The notes: generated by a model not told the origin, from the sequence alone. Counted from the stretch's first letter, positions 8,889-17,345 are shown. The stretch: 64,000 nucleotides of DNA from Gellertiella hungarica (GCF_014197145.1 NZ_JACIEZ010000001.1:248001-312000), one strand, 5' to 3'. Numbers and translations: made by a program.

Positions 8889-10136
8889 ATGCTGAAAACC
8901 CTGAAGGTGATGGCCGCCGGCCTCGCCTTGAGCCTCTTGACGGCCATGAGCGCCCATGCGGCCGCATCCTGCGGCGATGGTTCGGGCAAGGCCGCCGAGG
9001 GCGAGCCGATCGTCATCGGTGCCATCACCGGCAAGACCGGGCCCGACGACTTTTCCAACTCGACCAAGGCGGCCAAGGCCTATTTCGACTGCCTGAACGC
9101 CAATGGCGGCATCAAGGGTCGCCCGATCAAGTATGTGGTCGAGGACGACCAGTGGAACCCGGAAACCGCAGCCCAGCTCGGTGCCAAGATCGTCAATGAC
9201 GAGAAGGCCGTGCTGATGGTCGGCAATTCCAGCTATGTCGAATGCGGCGCCAATGCCGAGTTCTACAAGAAGTCCGGCATCTACGTCATCGCTGGCGTCG
9301 GCGTGCCGCGCGAATGCTTCTTTGCCGAAAACTATGCGCCCACCAATGCCGGCCCGCGCGTTTCGATGCTCGGCGCCATGGGCTATGCGCTCGACAAGCT
9401 GAATGCAAAGTCGGTCGCCTGCATCGGCCCGAACATTCCCAACGTCGGCACCTGGTCCTGCGAAGGCGTGGCGCTGCTCGCCAAGGAGAAGGGCTTCAAG
9501 GCTGACGTGATCCTCATGGATCCCGGTTCCGCCGATGCCACCTCGGTGATCCTGCAGGCCGCTGCCTCCAAGCCGGATGTCATCGTGCTCGGCATGTCCA
9601 AGGGTGTGGCCGTGCCGCTGCTGACCGCTGCGGAAGAGCAGGGCCTCAACCAGACCATCACCTTCCTGTCGGCTGCCTCTGCCTATGACCTTTCGGTGCC
9701 GGCCACCATCGGTTCCGGCTGGGACGGCAAGTTCTTCGTGAACATGGAGTTCAACGATCTCGAGGCCGATACGCCCGACAACAAGAACTGGCTCGCCGTG
9801 ATGGACGAATACGGTCAGGAAAGCGACCCGCGCGACACCTTCGCCCAGGCCGGCTATCTGGCAGCACGCATCGCCGAAAAGGCGCTGATGACGCTCGACC
9901 CGAACAACATCACCCGCGAGACCGCCTCCGCGGCCGTCCGCCAGGTGAAGGACTTCAAGAGCGATATCTTCTGCGCCCCCTGGTACTTCGGCGACGGCCA
10001 GCCCCGCCACAATGCCAATTCCACGACCCGCATGGCGGTCTCGGAAGGCGGCAAGTGGAAGGTCGTGTCCGATTGCGCCCCGTCGCCCGATCCGGAGCTG
10101 AAGGACATCCGCGCCTTCGAAGCGACGATGAAGTGA
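8889..10136 (+). CDS. ABC transporter substrate-binding protein, branched-chain amino acid type (importer 2)
   Basis: Second LivJ-class binding protein (415 aa). The signal peptide MLKTLKVMAAGLALSLL ends at AHA, and the mature domain includes IVIGAITGKTGPDDFS. It resembles the protein at 57 in motif order (ITG-TGP-DDFS versus ITGPVDFS, and a shared GVGV segment near the ligand cleft), which suggests related ligands. ATG 8889 is preferred over an in-frame ATG at 8802 because GGAGGAGA lies just upstream and the signal peptide begins there. It follows the GMC gene by 83 bases and leads a seven-gene run to 15241. Confidence 0.9.
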   Translation: MLKTLKVMAAGLALSLLTAMSAHAAASCGDGSGKAAEGEPIVIGAITGKTGPDDFSNSTKAAKAYFDCLNANGGIKGRPIKYVVEDDQWNPETAAQLGAKIVNDEKAVLMVGNSSYVECGANAEFYKKSGIYVIAGVGVPRECFFAENYAPTNAGPRVSMLGAMGYALDKLNAKSVACIGPNIPNVGTWSCEGVALLAKEKGFKADVILMDPGSADATSVILQAAASKPDVIVLGMSKGVAVPLLTAAEEQGLNQTITFLSAASAYDLSVPATIGSGWDGKFFVNMEFNDLEADTPDNKNWLAVMDEYGQESDPRDTFAQAGYLAARIAEKALMTLDPNNITRETASAAVRQVKDFKSDIFCAPWYFGDGQPRHNANSTTRMAVSEGGKWKVVSDCAPSPDPELKDIRAFEATMK

Positions 10137-10162
10137 CCCTCGTCATTTCGAACTGAACAGAG

Positions 10163-10185
10163 GCGGCCCGCCCCCGGCGGGCCGC
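10163..10185 (+). promoter_or_regulatory. intercistronic hairpin after importer-2 binding protein
   Basis: A perfect 10-bp GC stem (10163-10172 with 10176-10185) with a 3-base loop lies between the binding-protein stop and the LivH start. There is no T run, so it is more likely an mRNA 3'-end stabiliser or attenuator than a full terminator. Confidence 0.55.
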
Positions 10186-10225
10186 GACTGGCCCGAACCC
10201 GGGCCGAGGGAGGGGAGTAACACCG

Positions 10226-11092
10226 TTGAACCTTTTGCCATTTCTGATTTCCGGCCTCGGCATCGGTGCGGTCTACGCGCTGTCCGGCGTCGGCCTCGTC
10301 ATTCTCTACCGGTCGACCGGTGTGCTGAACTTTGCCTTCGGCGCCATCGGCGCGCTGGGCGCCCATGTGGCCTGGCAGCTTCTGCAGTGGAAGCAGCCGC
10401 TCGCACTGGCCATTCTCGCTGCCGTTCTCGTCGCCACGGCCGTCAGCTTTCTCTATGGCCGCATCTTCGCGCCCATGCTGTCCCACCGTGATACGGTCGT
10501 CAGGGCCGTGGGCACTGTTGCGCCGGCATTGTTCCTGATCGCGCTGATGGGCGTGATCTGGGGAGAACTGCCGCGCCGCCTGCAATTTCCGACCGACCAG
10601 ATGTTCCTCGCGCTTTTCGGCGTGCGCCTCACCTATACCCGTCTGATCGCGCTCGTGCTGGCGATCCTGATGGTGGTGGCGATCACGCTGCTTCTCAACC
10701 GCACCCGGCTCGGCCTCGACATGCGGGCGCTTGCCAATGACCGCGATCTCTCCGCCATTCTCGGCGTGCGCATCCTGCACACGGAAACGGCCGCCTGGGT
10801 AATCACGGGCATTTTCGCGGGCCTTGCGGGTCTGTTGCTTGCCGATCTCGTGCGCCTTCAGGGAACCTTCCTGACCTTCCTCGTCATTCCCGCGATTGCC
10901 GCGGCAATCCTGGGCCAGCTGCGCTCGCTCACCATCACGGCCATTGCCGGTCTTTCCGTCGGCGTGGCGGAAGCCGTGCTGACGCCGATTGCCTGGATTT
11001 CGCCCTATCGCGCAGCGGCACCCTTCGTCATCGCCCTTGCCGCCGTGATGATCCTCGGCAGCACCTCGCGCGCCGCATTGAGGGACCGATGA
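10226..11092 (+). CDS. branched-chain amino acid-type ABC permease LivH (importer 2)
   Basis: LivH-type inner-membrane permease of 288 aa with the family opening (LPFLISGLGIGAVYALSGVG) and repeated hydrophobic helices. The start is TTG at 10226, fixed by the strong purine site GAGGGAGGGGAG just upstream. The cytoplasmic loop LLLNRTRLGLDMRALANDRD is the usual contact to the ATPases. Its stop overlaps the LivM start (ATGA). Confidence 0.9.
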   Translation: MNLLPFLISGLGIGAVYALSGVGLVILYRSTGVLNFAFGAIGALGAHVAWQLLQWKQPLALAILAAVLVATAVSFLYGRIFAPMLSHRDTVVRAVGTVAPALFLIALMGVIWGELPRRLQFPTDQMFLALFGVRLTYTRLIALVLAILMVVAITLLLNRTRLGLDMRALANDRDLSAILGVRILHTETAAWVITGIFAGLAGLLLADLVRLQGTFLTFLVIPAIAAAILGQLRSLTITAIAGLSVGVAEAVLTPIAWISPYRAAAPFVIALAAVMILGSTSRAALRDR

Positions 11093-12135
11093 ACGCCAAT
11101 CTTTCCACCATCAGCTTTCGGGAACCCGCCATGGCCGCCAAAACCGCAAGGCGGAGCCCACTCGCCCGGCTCGCCACCATCGCCCTCGTCATGGCGGTCT
11201 TCGCCGCCGTGGTCGCGCTCGGTGCCAATGCCTTCTGGCTTTCGGCAGCAACGTCTGCCGTGGCGCTGTCGCTCTCGGTCATCGGACTGGCCGTTCTCTA
11301 TGGCCAGCTCGGGCTTGTCTCCCTCTGCCAGTTCGCCCTCGTGGGGGTCGGCGGCTGGGTGACGCTGCGCATCGGCCATGCCTTTCATCCGCCCTTCGAA
11401 GTCAGCATGCTGGCCGGAGGCATCGTCGCGGCGCTGGTCGGGCTGGTCTTCGGCATTCCCGCTCTCCGGCTGCGGGGGCTCTACCTCGCCCTCGTCACCC
11501 TGATGCTGGCGGGTGCCTTCCAGACGATCATCAGCGCCTGGGGCTTTCCCGACGGCGGCCCCGGTTTCCTGGGGCGGGCAGACGGCGCAGGCCGCGCCAT
11601 GCTGGCAAGGCCGGGCCTCGCGGAAGGGCCGATCGCCTATTTCCTCTATGTCTGCCTGATCGCCACCATCGGCTTCATCATCGTGCAGTGGCATAAATAC
11701 GCCAAGCCGGGGCGCGCCTGGGCGCTGATCCGCAAGGGCGAGACGGTTGCGCTTTCCTCGGGCGTCAACGTGCTCACCTACAAGGCCTGGGCCTTCGCCC
11801 TTTCCGGCTTCTTCGCGGGCATTGCGGGTGCCCTGCTTGCCGGCAATGTCGGGCAGCTCGACGGACGGGCCTTCTCCGCCTTCGAAAGCCTCAACCTCTT
11901 TGCCCTGACCATCGTGGGCGGGAGCTTCCACTGGTATGGCGCGCTCATTGCCGGGCTGCTGCTGCGGGCGGTGCCCGCGCTGCTGACCGATCTCGGCATC
12001 GACGGCTATGTCACCATCGGCATTTTCGGCGTCGCGCTCTTCCATGCGCTGGCCACTGCCCCTGCCGGCATCGCCGGGCAGATCTCCGGGCTCGTCGGCC
12101 GGCTTGCAAAGCTGACAGGGGGCAAACGCGCATGA
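11089..12135 (+). CDS. branched-chain amino acid-type ABC permease LivM (importer 2)
   Basis: LivM-type permease (348 aa), partner of the preceding LivH. It has about ten hydrophobic segments and the LivM hallmark GLVFGIPALRLRGLYLALVT. Unlike importer 1, it is not fused to an ATPase. The start overlaps the LivH stop (ATGA); a second in-frame ATG at 11131 is possible. Its own stop overlaps the start of livG, so the four membrane and ATPase genes are translationally coupled. Confidence 0.9.
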   Translation: MNANLSTISFREPAMAAKTARRSPLARLATIALVMAVFAAVVALGANAFWLSAATSAVALSLSVIGLAVLYGQLGLVSLCQFALVGVGGWVTLRIGHAFHPPFEVSMLAGGIVAALVGLVFGIPALRLRGLYLALVTLMLAGAFQTIISAWGFPDGGPGFLGRADGAGRAMLARPGLAEGPIAYFLYVCLIATIGFIIVQWHKYAKPGRAWALIRKGETVALSSGVNVLTYKAWAFALSGFFAGIAGALLAGNVGQLDGRAFSAFESLNLFALTIVGGSFHWYGALIAGLLLRAVPALLTDLGIDGYVTIGIFGVALFHALATAPAGIAGQISGLVGRLAKLTGGKRA

Positions 12136-12835
12136 TCGAGATATCAAACATCACGGTCCGCTTCGGCGGCATCAAGCCCATCGACCAGCTGACGGCGAGT
12201 CTCAGCGCTCCCGTTGCCGGTCTCATCGGCCCCAACGGCGCGGGGAAAACGACGTTGCTGAACGTTCTGTCCGGCTTCGTCAGACCTCAGGAGGGCTCTA
12301 TCCTCCTCGCCGGAGCTCCGCTTCTTCCGCTCTCCCCCCTCAAGCGGGTGCAGGCGGGGCTCCGGCGGTCTTTTCAGACCGAGCAGGTCGTGGAGGATCT
12401 GACCGTCCATGACAATCTCTGCGCCATTGCCGATCACGTCGTGCCGCCTGCCGAGCGGGCGCGTGCGGTGGAGGCGGCCCTTGCGCATGTGCGGCTGACA
12501 TCGGTCGCCGACATGATGGGGCCCAGCTCAATCTCTTCCAGCGCCGGCTGGTGGAACTCGGCAAATGCCTCGTGGGTGAGCCGAAGCTGATCCTCCTCGA
12601 CGAACCGGCAGCCGGCCTCACGGACGAGGAAGGCGCCGTGCTGAAGGACCTGGTGCTCGGCATTCCCGCGGCTACGGGTGCGCAGGTGCTCGTCATCGAT
12701 CATGACGTGGAGCTCATCCGCGCCATGTGCAGCGAAACCATGGTGCTCGATTACGGCAAGCTTCTTGCCCTCGGCCCCACCGCCGAGGTGCTGGAGAACG
12801 ACAATGTGCGCCGCGCCTATCTGGGAGAGCTCTGA
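12132..12835 (+). pseudogene. LivG-type ATP-binding protein, interrupted by a frameshift (importer 2)
   Basis: LivG-like ATPase read in two frames. The first frame (12132-12590) gives Walker A GPNGAGKT and the Q-loop RRSFQTEQ, then runs out of homology at DMMG. The second frame ends at 12835 and supplies QLNLFQRRLVELGKCL, Walker B LILLDEPAAG and the H-loop VIDHDVE. One extra G in the GGGG run at 12518-12521 would join the frames as DMMG-AQLNLFQ. This is either a sequencing or assembly error in a homopolymer or a real loss-of-function mutation. The joined product would be about 234 aa, normal for LivG. Its C-loop (QLNLFQRR) also departs from LSGGQ/AYGQQ. Confidence 0.85.
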
Positions 12836-13554
12836 TGTCTGAACGGATTGCCATCGACGTCGACAATCTGGTCGTGGACCGGGGCGGGAAACGGGTCATT
12901 CACGGTGTCAGCTTCACGGTCCCGGCCGGCGAGATCACCGCCCTGCTCGGCGCCAACGGTGCCGGCAAGTCTTCGACCGTCATGGCGCTTGCGGGCGCCA
13001 TTCCGGCAGCCGGCGGAGACATATGGCTGAGCGGGATGAAGCTTGACGGTCTCGTGCCGGACCGCATCCGCCGGGAGGGCATCGCCCTGGTGCCGGAAGG
13101 GCATCGGGTGCTGGGTCAGATGACCGTGGAGGACAATCTCCTGGTCGCCGCGCTCGACCGGACGGCCGCGGGCCGCAAGGCCGGGCTCGACCGCGTCTTC
13201 GCCATCTTCCCCGAACTCAAGGAACGGCGCAACCAGCTCGCTTCCAACCTGTCGGGCGGGCAGAAACAGATGGTCGCCATGGGCCAGGCCTTCATCGCCC
13301 GTCCCCGCTTCATGATCGTGGACGAGCTGTCGCTCGGGCTTGCGCCGGCGGTCGTTAAGCGGCTCGGCGAAGCCCTGACGCTTGCGGCAGGCGAGGGGAT
13401 CGGCGTGCTGCTGATCGAACAGTTCGCCAATCTGGCGCTCGGCCTTTCCAGCCGGGCCATGGTGATGGAGCGCGGGCGGCTTGCCTTCACCGGCACGTCG
13501 GCGGAACTGAAGGCCAATCCCGGCATCCTGCACGGAGCCTATCTCGCCCATTGA
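12835..13554 (+). CDS. ABC transporter ATP-binding protein LivF (importer 2)
   Basis: LivF-type ATPase of 239 aa with Walker A GANGAGKS, canonical signature LSGGQKQM, Walker B FMIVDELSLG and Gln at the H-loop (LIEQF). ATG 12835 overlaps the livG stop (TGATG); the longer in-frame extension lies inside livG and is rejected. Intact downstream genes suggest either that the livG frameshift is recent or that it is a sequence error. Confidence 0.92.
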   Translation: MSERIAIDVDNLVVDRGGKRVIHGVSFTVPAGEITALLGANGAGKSSTVMALAGAIPAAGGDIWLSGMKLDGLVPDRIRREGIALVPEGHRVLGQMTVEDNLLVAALDRTAAGRKAGLDRVFAIFPELKERRNQLASNLSGGQKQMVAMGQAFIARPRFMIVDELSLGLAPAVVKRLGEALTLAAGEGIGVLLIEQFANLALGLSSRAMVMERGRLAFTGTSAELKANPGILHGAYLAH

Positions 13555-13565
13555 GGAGCAACGGC

Positions 13566-14282
13566 ATGAGCTTTGAGAGCAATCTGTTCACCGGCCGCAC
13601 CGTCGTCGTGACCGGAGGCACGTCGGGCATCGGGGCGGCCATTGCGAAGCGCTTCCGCAGCCTCGGTGCCGATGTCTCGGCCTGTGGTCTCGGCTCCGCT
13701 CCGGAGGGGGCGGATCCCGCGATAGCCTTCACCACGCTGGACGTCCGGGAAGGGGGCGCGCTGGCGCAATACCTGGAAGCCTTCCCGCTTATCGACGTGC
13801 TGGTCAACTGCACGGGTGTCTCGCGGGACCGGCGGGAATGGGAAAAGCCGGTCTTCGACGAGGTGATCGGCATCAATCTCACCTCGGTCATGGATGCCTG
13901 CCGTCTGGCCCTGCCGAAGATGGGAGAGGGGAGTTCCATCATCAACATCGCTTCCATGTATGCCACCTTCGGGGCCGCCGACCGGCCTGCCTATGCCGCG
14001 AGCAAGGGTGCGATCGTGCAGCTTACCAAGTCCCTGGCCCAGGAATATGCCCCTGCCGGCATCCGGGTGAATGCGGTGGCGCCGGGCTGGATCGTCACGC
14101 CACTCAGCCGCGGGCTCTTTGCCGACGAGGCGCTTTCCGCCCCGATCCGGGCACGCATTCCCTTCGGACGGTGGGGCGAGGCCGCGGAAGTGGCCGATCC
14201 CGTCGTCTTCCTTGCCTCTCCTGCCGCACGATACGTCACCGGCATTTCGCTCCCGGTCGACGGCGGCTATCTGGTGTCCTGA
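13566..14282 (+). CDS. short-chain dehydrogenase/reductase (SDR)
   Basis: Classical SDR of 238 aa that probably interconverts an alcohol and ketone with NAD(P)(H). Visible are the cofactor site TGGTSGIG, the structural NCTG (in place of NNAG), the catalytic Ser region NIASMYATF, the Tyr-Lys pair YAASK and the C-terminal GISLPVDGG. ATG 13566 follows GAGGAG. It lies 11 bases after livF and 2 bases before the AraC gene, so it is co-transcribed with importer 2 and likely works on the imported compound. Confidence 0.88.
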   Translation: MSFESNLFTGRTVVVTGGTSGIGAAIAKRFRSLGADVSACGLGSAPEGADPAIAFTTLDVREGGALAQYLEAFPLIDVLVNCTGVSRDRREWEKPVFDEVIGINLTSVMDACRLALPKMGEGSSIINIASMYATFGAADRPAYAASKGAIVQLTKSLAQEYAPAGIRVNAVAPGWIVTPLSRGLFADEALSAPIRARIPFGRWGEAAEVADPVVFLASPAARYVTGISLPVDGGYLVS

Positions 14283-14284
14283 TC

Positions 14285-15241
14285 ATGGCGGGCGCGGCCT
14301 TTCATCCGCCGGTGCCGGCGGGCGGGATCGACCGGGCGGCCGGTGCCGACTTCCCCCGGCTTGCCCGCCGCCTCTTCGGCAATGTCCGGCTCGATTTCAC
14401 CGGCGCCGGAAACCGCGAAAGCCGGCTCGTTTCGGTGGCGCTCGGCCCCTGCCGGCTGAGCCGCCTTTCCGCCGACCGGCACATGGTCCACGGCGACCGG
14501 GTGACCGAGGGCGATGCGCCCGACATGGTGAAGCTGATCATCCAGACGAAGGGGCATTCCTGGCTTCACCAGTCCGGCCGCAGGCTTCCCGTCGGGCCGT
14601 CCTCCGTCGTGCTCTACGATCCCGCCAATCCCTACCTGCTGGCCAATCCCGAGGCGGTGGACCTCCTGATGCTGCAGGTGCCGAGAGGGTGCCTGCCGGT
14701 GGAAGGCCTGGGCGTCAGCGGGCGTCCGCTTGCGGCCTCGCTCATTCCGGGCAGCATGCACCGGGTGCTCTTTTCCATGATGGAATCGACCATTTGCGAG
14801 ATCGAGACGCTGGACGAGGCGGAGCGGACACGGCTCGGAAACAGCATGATGGAGCTGGTGCGCGGCATGCTGGAAGCGGCCTCCGAGGCGCCGCCGGTGC
14901 CGCGTTCGCTCGATCTTCTCCGGGCGCGCATCAAGGATTACGTCGCTGCCAACCTCTCGCGACCGGAGCTCGGCGCCCCGGAGATTGCCCGCCGCATGGG
15001 CTGCTCGTTGCGCTATGTCTATCGCGCCTTCGAGACGGAGGGAATGACGCCGGCCGATTACATCTGGTCCGAGCGCCTGCGGAAGGCGGCGGAGCTTCTG
15101 TCGCGCCAGCCCATGGCTCCGGGCATGATCGGGGAGGTTGCCTTCAGTCTCGGCTTTTCCTCCAGCGCGCATTTCTCCCGCGCGTTCCGCAACCGCTTTC
15201 ATCAAAGCCCCACGGAGTGGAGCAGGTCGGCCCGGACCTGA
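14285..15241 (+). CDS. AraC-family transcriptional regulator
   Basis: Regulator of 318 aa. The N-terminal half is AraC_binding_2-like (SADRHMVHGD), and the C-terminal double helix-turn-helix includes GAPEIARRMGCSLRYVYRAF and GEVAFSLGFSSSAHFSRAF. ATG 14285 lies 2 bases after the SDR stop; the longer in-frame extension to 13838 overlaps the SDR and is rejected. It is convergent with the SnoaL-MoaF-SDR operon. A paired direct repeat upstream of that operon (17306-17334) is a plausible binding site. Confidence 0.87.
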   Translation: MAGAAFHPPVPAGGIDRAAGADFPRLARRLFGNVRLDFTGAGNRESRLVSVALGPCRLSRLSADRHMVHGDRVTEGDAPDMVKLIIQTKGHSWLHQSGRRLPVGPSSVVLYDPANPYLLANPEAVDLLMLQVPRGCLPVEGLGVSGRPLAASLIPGSMHRVLFSMMESTICEIETLDEAERTRLGNSMMELVRGMLEAASEAPPVPRSLDLLRARIKDYVAANLSRPELGAPEIARRMGCSLRYVYRAFETEGMTPADYIWSERLRKAAELLSRQPMAPGMIGEVAFSLGFSSSAHFSRAFRNRFHQSPTEWSRSART

Positions 15242-15260
15242 AGGCCGGGCCGATCTTGTC

Positions 15261-15650
15261 TCAGCGCATGGCTTCTGCGACGCGCAGCGTATCGGTGAAC
15301 TGTTCGAAACGGCGGATCTTGTCGTCCTTCACGCCCCAGACATGGGCGACGCGGGCGCGGAAGCGCTTGCCGGTTCCCTTGTGGGTGGCGGTGTACTCGC
15401 CGAGCGCGACGACATCGTCGCCGGCATCGAGCAGCCGCTCCAGCGTGAAGGTGTAGCCGTCGAACTCCTTGCCGAGGGCAGCAAAGACGTTCTCGAAGAT
15501 TTCCTGGCGGCCCACATAGGTTCCGGCGCAGGGGAAGCCGTCCATCTCCGTCCAGCGGCAATCGTCGGCGATGTCGGCCAGCATGCCTTCGAGATCGTGA
15601 CGGTCGTTGGCGTCGTAATGGGCTTTCACCACTTCATAGGCGGTACGCAT
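15261..15650 (-). CDS. SnoaL/NTF2-like protein
   Basis: Small 129-aa cone-shaped NTF2/SnoaL fold protein, recognised from the family pattern: helical start AYEVVKAHYDANDRHDLEGM, DDCRWTEMDG, and central LLDAGDDVVALGEYTA. Members act as polyketide cyclases, isomerases, dehydratases or binding proteins. Its ribosome site GAGGAG overlaps the stop of the MoaF gene, so it is coupled to it as the last gene of the SDR-MoaF-SnoaL operon. The reaction is unknown. Confidence 0.8.
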   Translation of the reverse strand: MRTAYEVVKAHYDANDRHDLEGMLADIADDCRWTEMDGFPCAGTYVGRQEIFENVFAALGKEFDGYTFTLERLLDAGDDVVALGEYTATHKGTGKRFRARVAHVWGVKDDKIRRFEQFTDTLRVAEAMR

Positions 15651-15663
15651 GTTTCTGATCTCC

Positions 15664-16446
15664 TCAGACCGGGTCCTGGCCCGGCAGGTAATAGGTCATG
15701 GATGCCTTGCGGATGAAGGCACCGGCGGGGCTGTTCTGGATCCGGCCTTCGCCGGTGATGCCCAGGAACTTGCCGGTCGAGCGCATGTCTTCGAAATTGT
15801 AGAAGAAGGTGGATGCGACCGGGATCTTGAATTCGCGGAAGGTGAAGACGTACTGGTTTTCGGCAAACTTCCAGGTGCTGGCGAGGTCGACGTCCCCATG
15901 GCCGCGCTGCACGCCCACCAGGCACTGCCAGGCATAGCGCTTGGAAGACAGGTAAGTGTGCTCGTAGGTGTGGTTGGGGCTGTAGGTGAAATGGGCGCGA
16001 AGGCCGATGAGGTCGCGGGTCTCGTGCGGCACCATGCCCGTTGCATTGCCGCCGTCGAGCACGCCCGGGCGGAAGATCTGGCCGACCTGCGGTTCGCCGA
16101 CGGTCTCTTCCTTCGAGCGGACGACCGACAGGATGGAAAGCGCGCGGCGCGTTTCGGTGTTGATGATGACCGTTTCGGCCTCGACCGGCTTCTCGGCAAA
16201 GATGATCTCGATGAAGAAGGTGGACGGGGCGACCTCGATCACCTCGGCCATGTCTTCGCCGGAGGACGCGCCGTCCGACCATTTCACCTTGCCCTTCTCG
16301 AAGGCGAGGGCAAGCGTGCGGCCATCCTCGAAGCGGATGGTGTGGGAGGAGCCTGCGAGCGCATCGGTGGCGGGCAGGCGGTTGGTATCGATGCCATAGG
16401 CGAACTGGTCGTAGGTTTTCCAGTCCTTCGGATTTTCGACGGCCAT
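15664..16446 (-). CDS. MoaF-family protein
   Basis: A 260-aa protein of the MoaF family (MoaF_N plus a C-terminal half), recognised from the start NPKDWKTYDQFAYGIDTNRL and the highly conserved NHTYEHTYLSSKRYAWQCLV. Databases call the family molybdenum cofactor biosynthesis protein F, but the name comes from the Klebsiella monoamine (moa) regulon. A role in amine or aromatic metabolism is therefore more likely than in cofactor synthesis. No signal peptide is seen. ATG 16446 is chosen because AAGGAG, overlapping the upstream stop, precedes it; an in-frame ATG at 16506 lies inside the SDR. It sits between an SDR and a SnoaL gene. Confidence 0.75.
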   Translation of the reverse strand: MAVENPKDWKTYDQFAYGIDTNRLPATDALAGSSHTIRFEDGRTLALAFEKGKVKWSDGASSGEDMAEVIEVAPSTFFIEIIFAEKPVEAETVIINTETRRALSILSVVRSKEETVGEPQVGQIFRPGVLDGGNATGMVPHETRDLIGLRAHFTYSPNHTYEHTYLSSKRYAWQCLVGVQRGHGDVDLASTWKFAENQYVFTFREFKIPVASTFFYNFEDMRSTGKFLGITGEGRIQNSPAGAFIRKASMTYYLPGQDPV

Positions 16447-16456
16447 GGTGTGCTCC

Positions 16457-17248
16457 TTATTCAACGAAGGCAAGGGTGGGGAGGTCGACGGTGCCGGCAC
16501 CGCCATCGACGGTCAGGATCGCGCCGTTGATCATGGATGCCTCGGCGGAAGCGAGGAAGCAGACGGCATTGGCCACCTCTTCCGCGGTTGCCGCGCGGCC
16601 GAGCGGCACGTCCTTGGTGACCAGCCTGTAGGCTTCCTCGACAGAGGAAAGGCCGAATTTCTCGATCAGGTGCTCCATCTGCTCGTCGGCCATGGCCGTC
16701 GTCACCCAGCCGGGGCAGACGGTGTTGGTGCGCACGCCCTTGCGGCCGTAGTCGCGGGCAAGCGACTTGGCGAGGCCGATGCAGGCGTGTTTCATCGTCA
16801 CGTAGCCCGCGGCATCGGGTCCGGCGAAGAGGCCGGCGATCGAGGCGAGCACGACGATGTTGCCCTTGCGTTCGATCAGCTGCGGCAGGGTTTCGCGGGC
16901 GCTGACAAAGGCGGTGTTGAGGTTCAGGCGCACGGCCTGTTCCCAGGTCTCGTCGCTCATGGAGATGGTGGGGCCGACGCCATGGCCGCCGGCATTGGCA
17001 ATCAGGATGTCGATGCCGCCGAGCTCCTCGACGATGGCGGCAACGGCCTTCTTCATGCTGGGCGTATCGGCTGCATCGGCAGCGAAGATCGAGCCGCCGG
17101 TTTCTTCCGCAACCGCCTTCAGCGGGTCGGGCCTGCGCCCGATCAGTGCCACCTTGCCGCCCTCCGCGCTGATGCGCCTGGCAACGGCTGCGCCGATGCC
17201 CGTTCCTCCGCCGGTGATGACGGCGATCTTGTCCTTGAAGCGTGTCAT
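16457..17248 (-). CDS. short-chain dehydrogenase/reductase (SDR)
   Basis: Classical SDR of 263 aa and first gene of the SDR-MoaF-SnoaL operon. It has the cofactor site TGGGTGIG, NAGG, the catalytic Ser region VLASIAGLF, Tyr-Lys in YVTMK, and the tail NGAILTVDGG. ATG 17248 follows AAGGAGGA; the longer in-frame extension to 17467 runs into the permease gene and is rejected. It differs from the SDR at 13566 and probably acts on another step. Confidence 0.9.
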   Translation of the reverse strand: MTRFKDKIAVITGGGTGIGAAVARRISAEGGKVALIGRRPDPLKAVAEETGGSIFAADAADTPSMKKAVAAIVEELGGIDILIANAGGHGVGPTISMSDETWEQAVRLNLNTAFVSARETLPQLIERKGNIVVLASIAGLFAGPDAAGYVTMKHACIGLAKSLARDYGRKGVRTNTVCPGWVTTAMADEQMEHLIEKFGLSSVEEAYRLVTKDVPLGRAATAEEVANAVCFLASAEASMINGAILTVDGGAGTVDLPTLAFVE

Positions 17249-17305
17249 TGGGTTCCTCCTTGGTGGAATGATCATCGGCAATTGCGGCCCTTCCGTCCTG
17301 TCCGG

Positions 17306-17334
17306 ACGTGCATTTCCTTTTGACTGAACGTGCA
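17306..17334 (-). promoter_or_regulatory. candidate AraC-type operator (paired direct repeat)
   Basis: TGCACGT (on the minus strand) occurs twice as a direct repeat, at 17306-17312 and 17328-17334, start to start 22 bases apart, i.e. two helical turns. Direct repeats with about 21-base spacing upstream of the promoter are typical of AraC-family sites. It lies about 60-85 bases before the SDR start. The binding protein is inferred. Confidence 0.4.
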
Positions 17335-17345
17335 AAATCGCCGCC

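Noticed and set aside
5782..8967. A 1061-codon minus-strand frame opposite the ALDH and GMC genes
   Set aside because: It crosses two well-supported genes and their junction and is low-complexity His/Asp/Arg-rich, typical of antisense artefacts.
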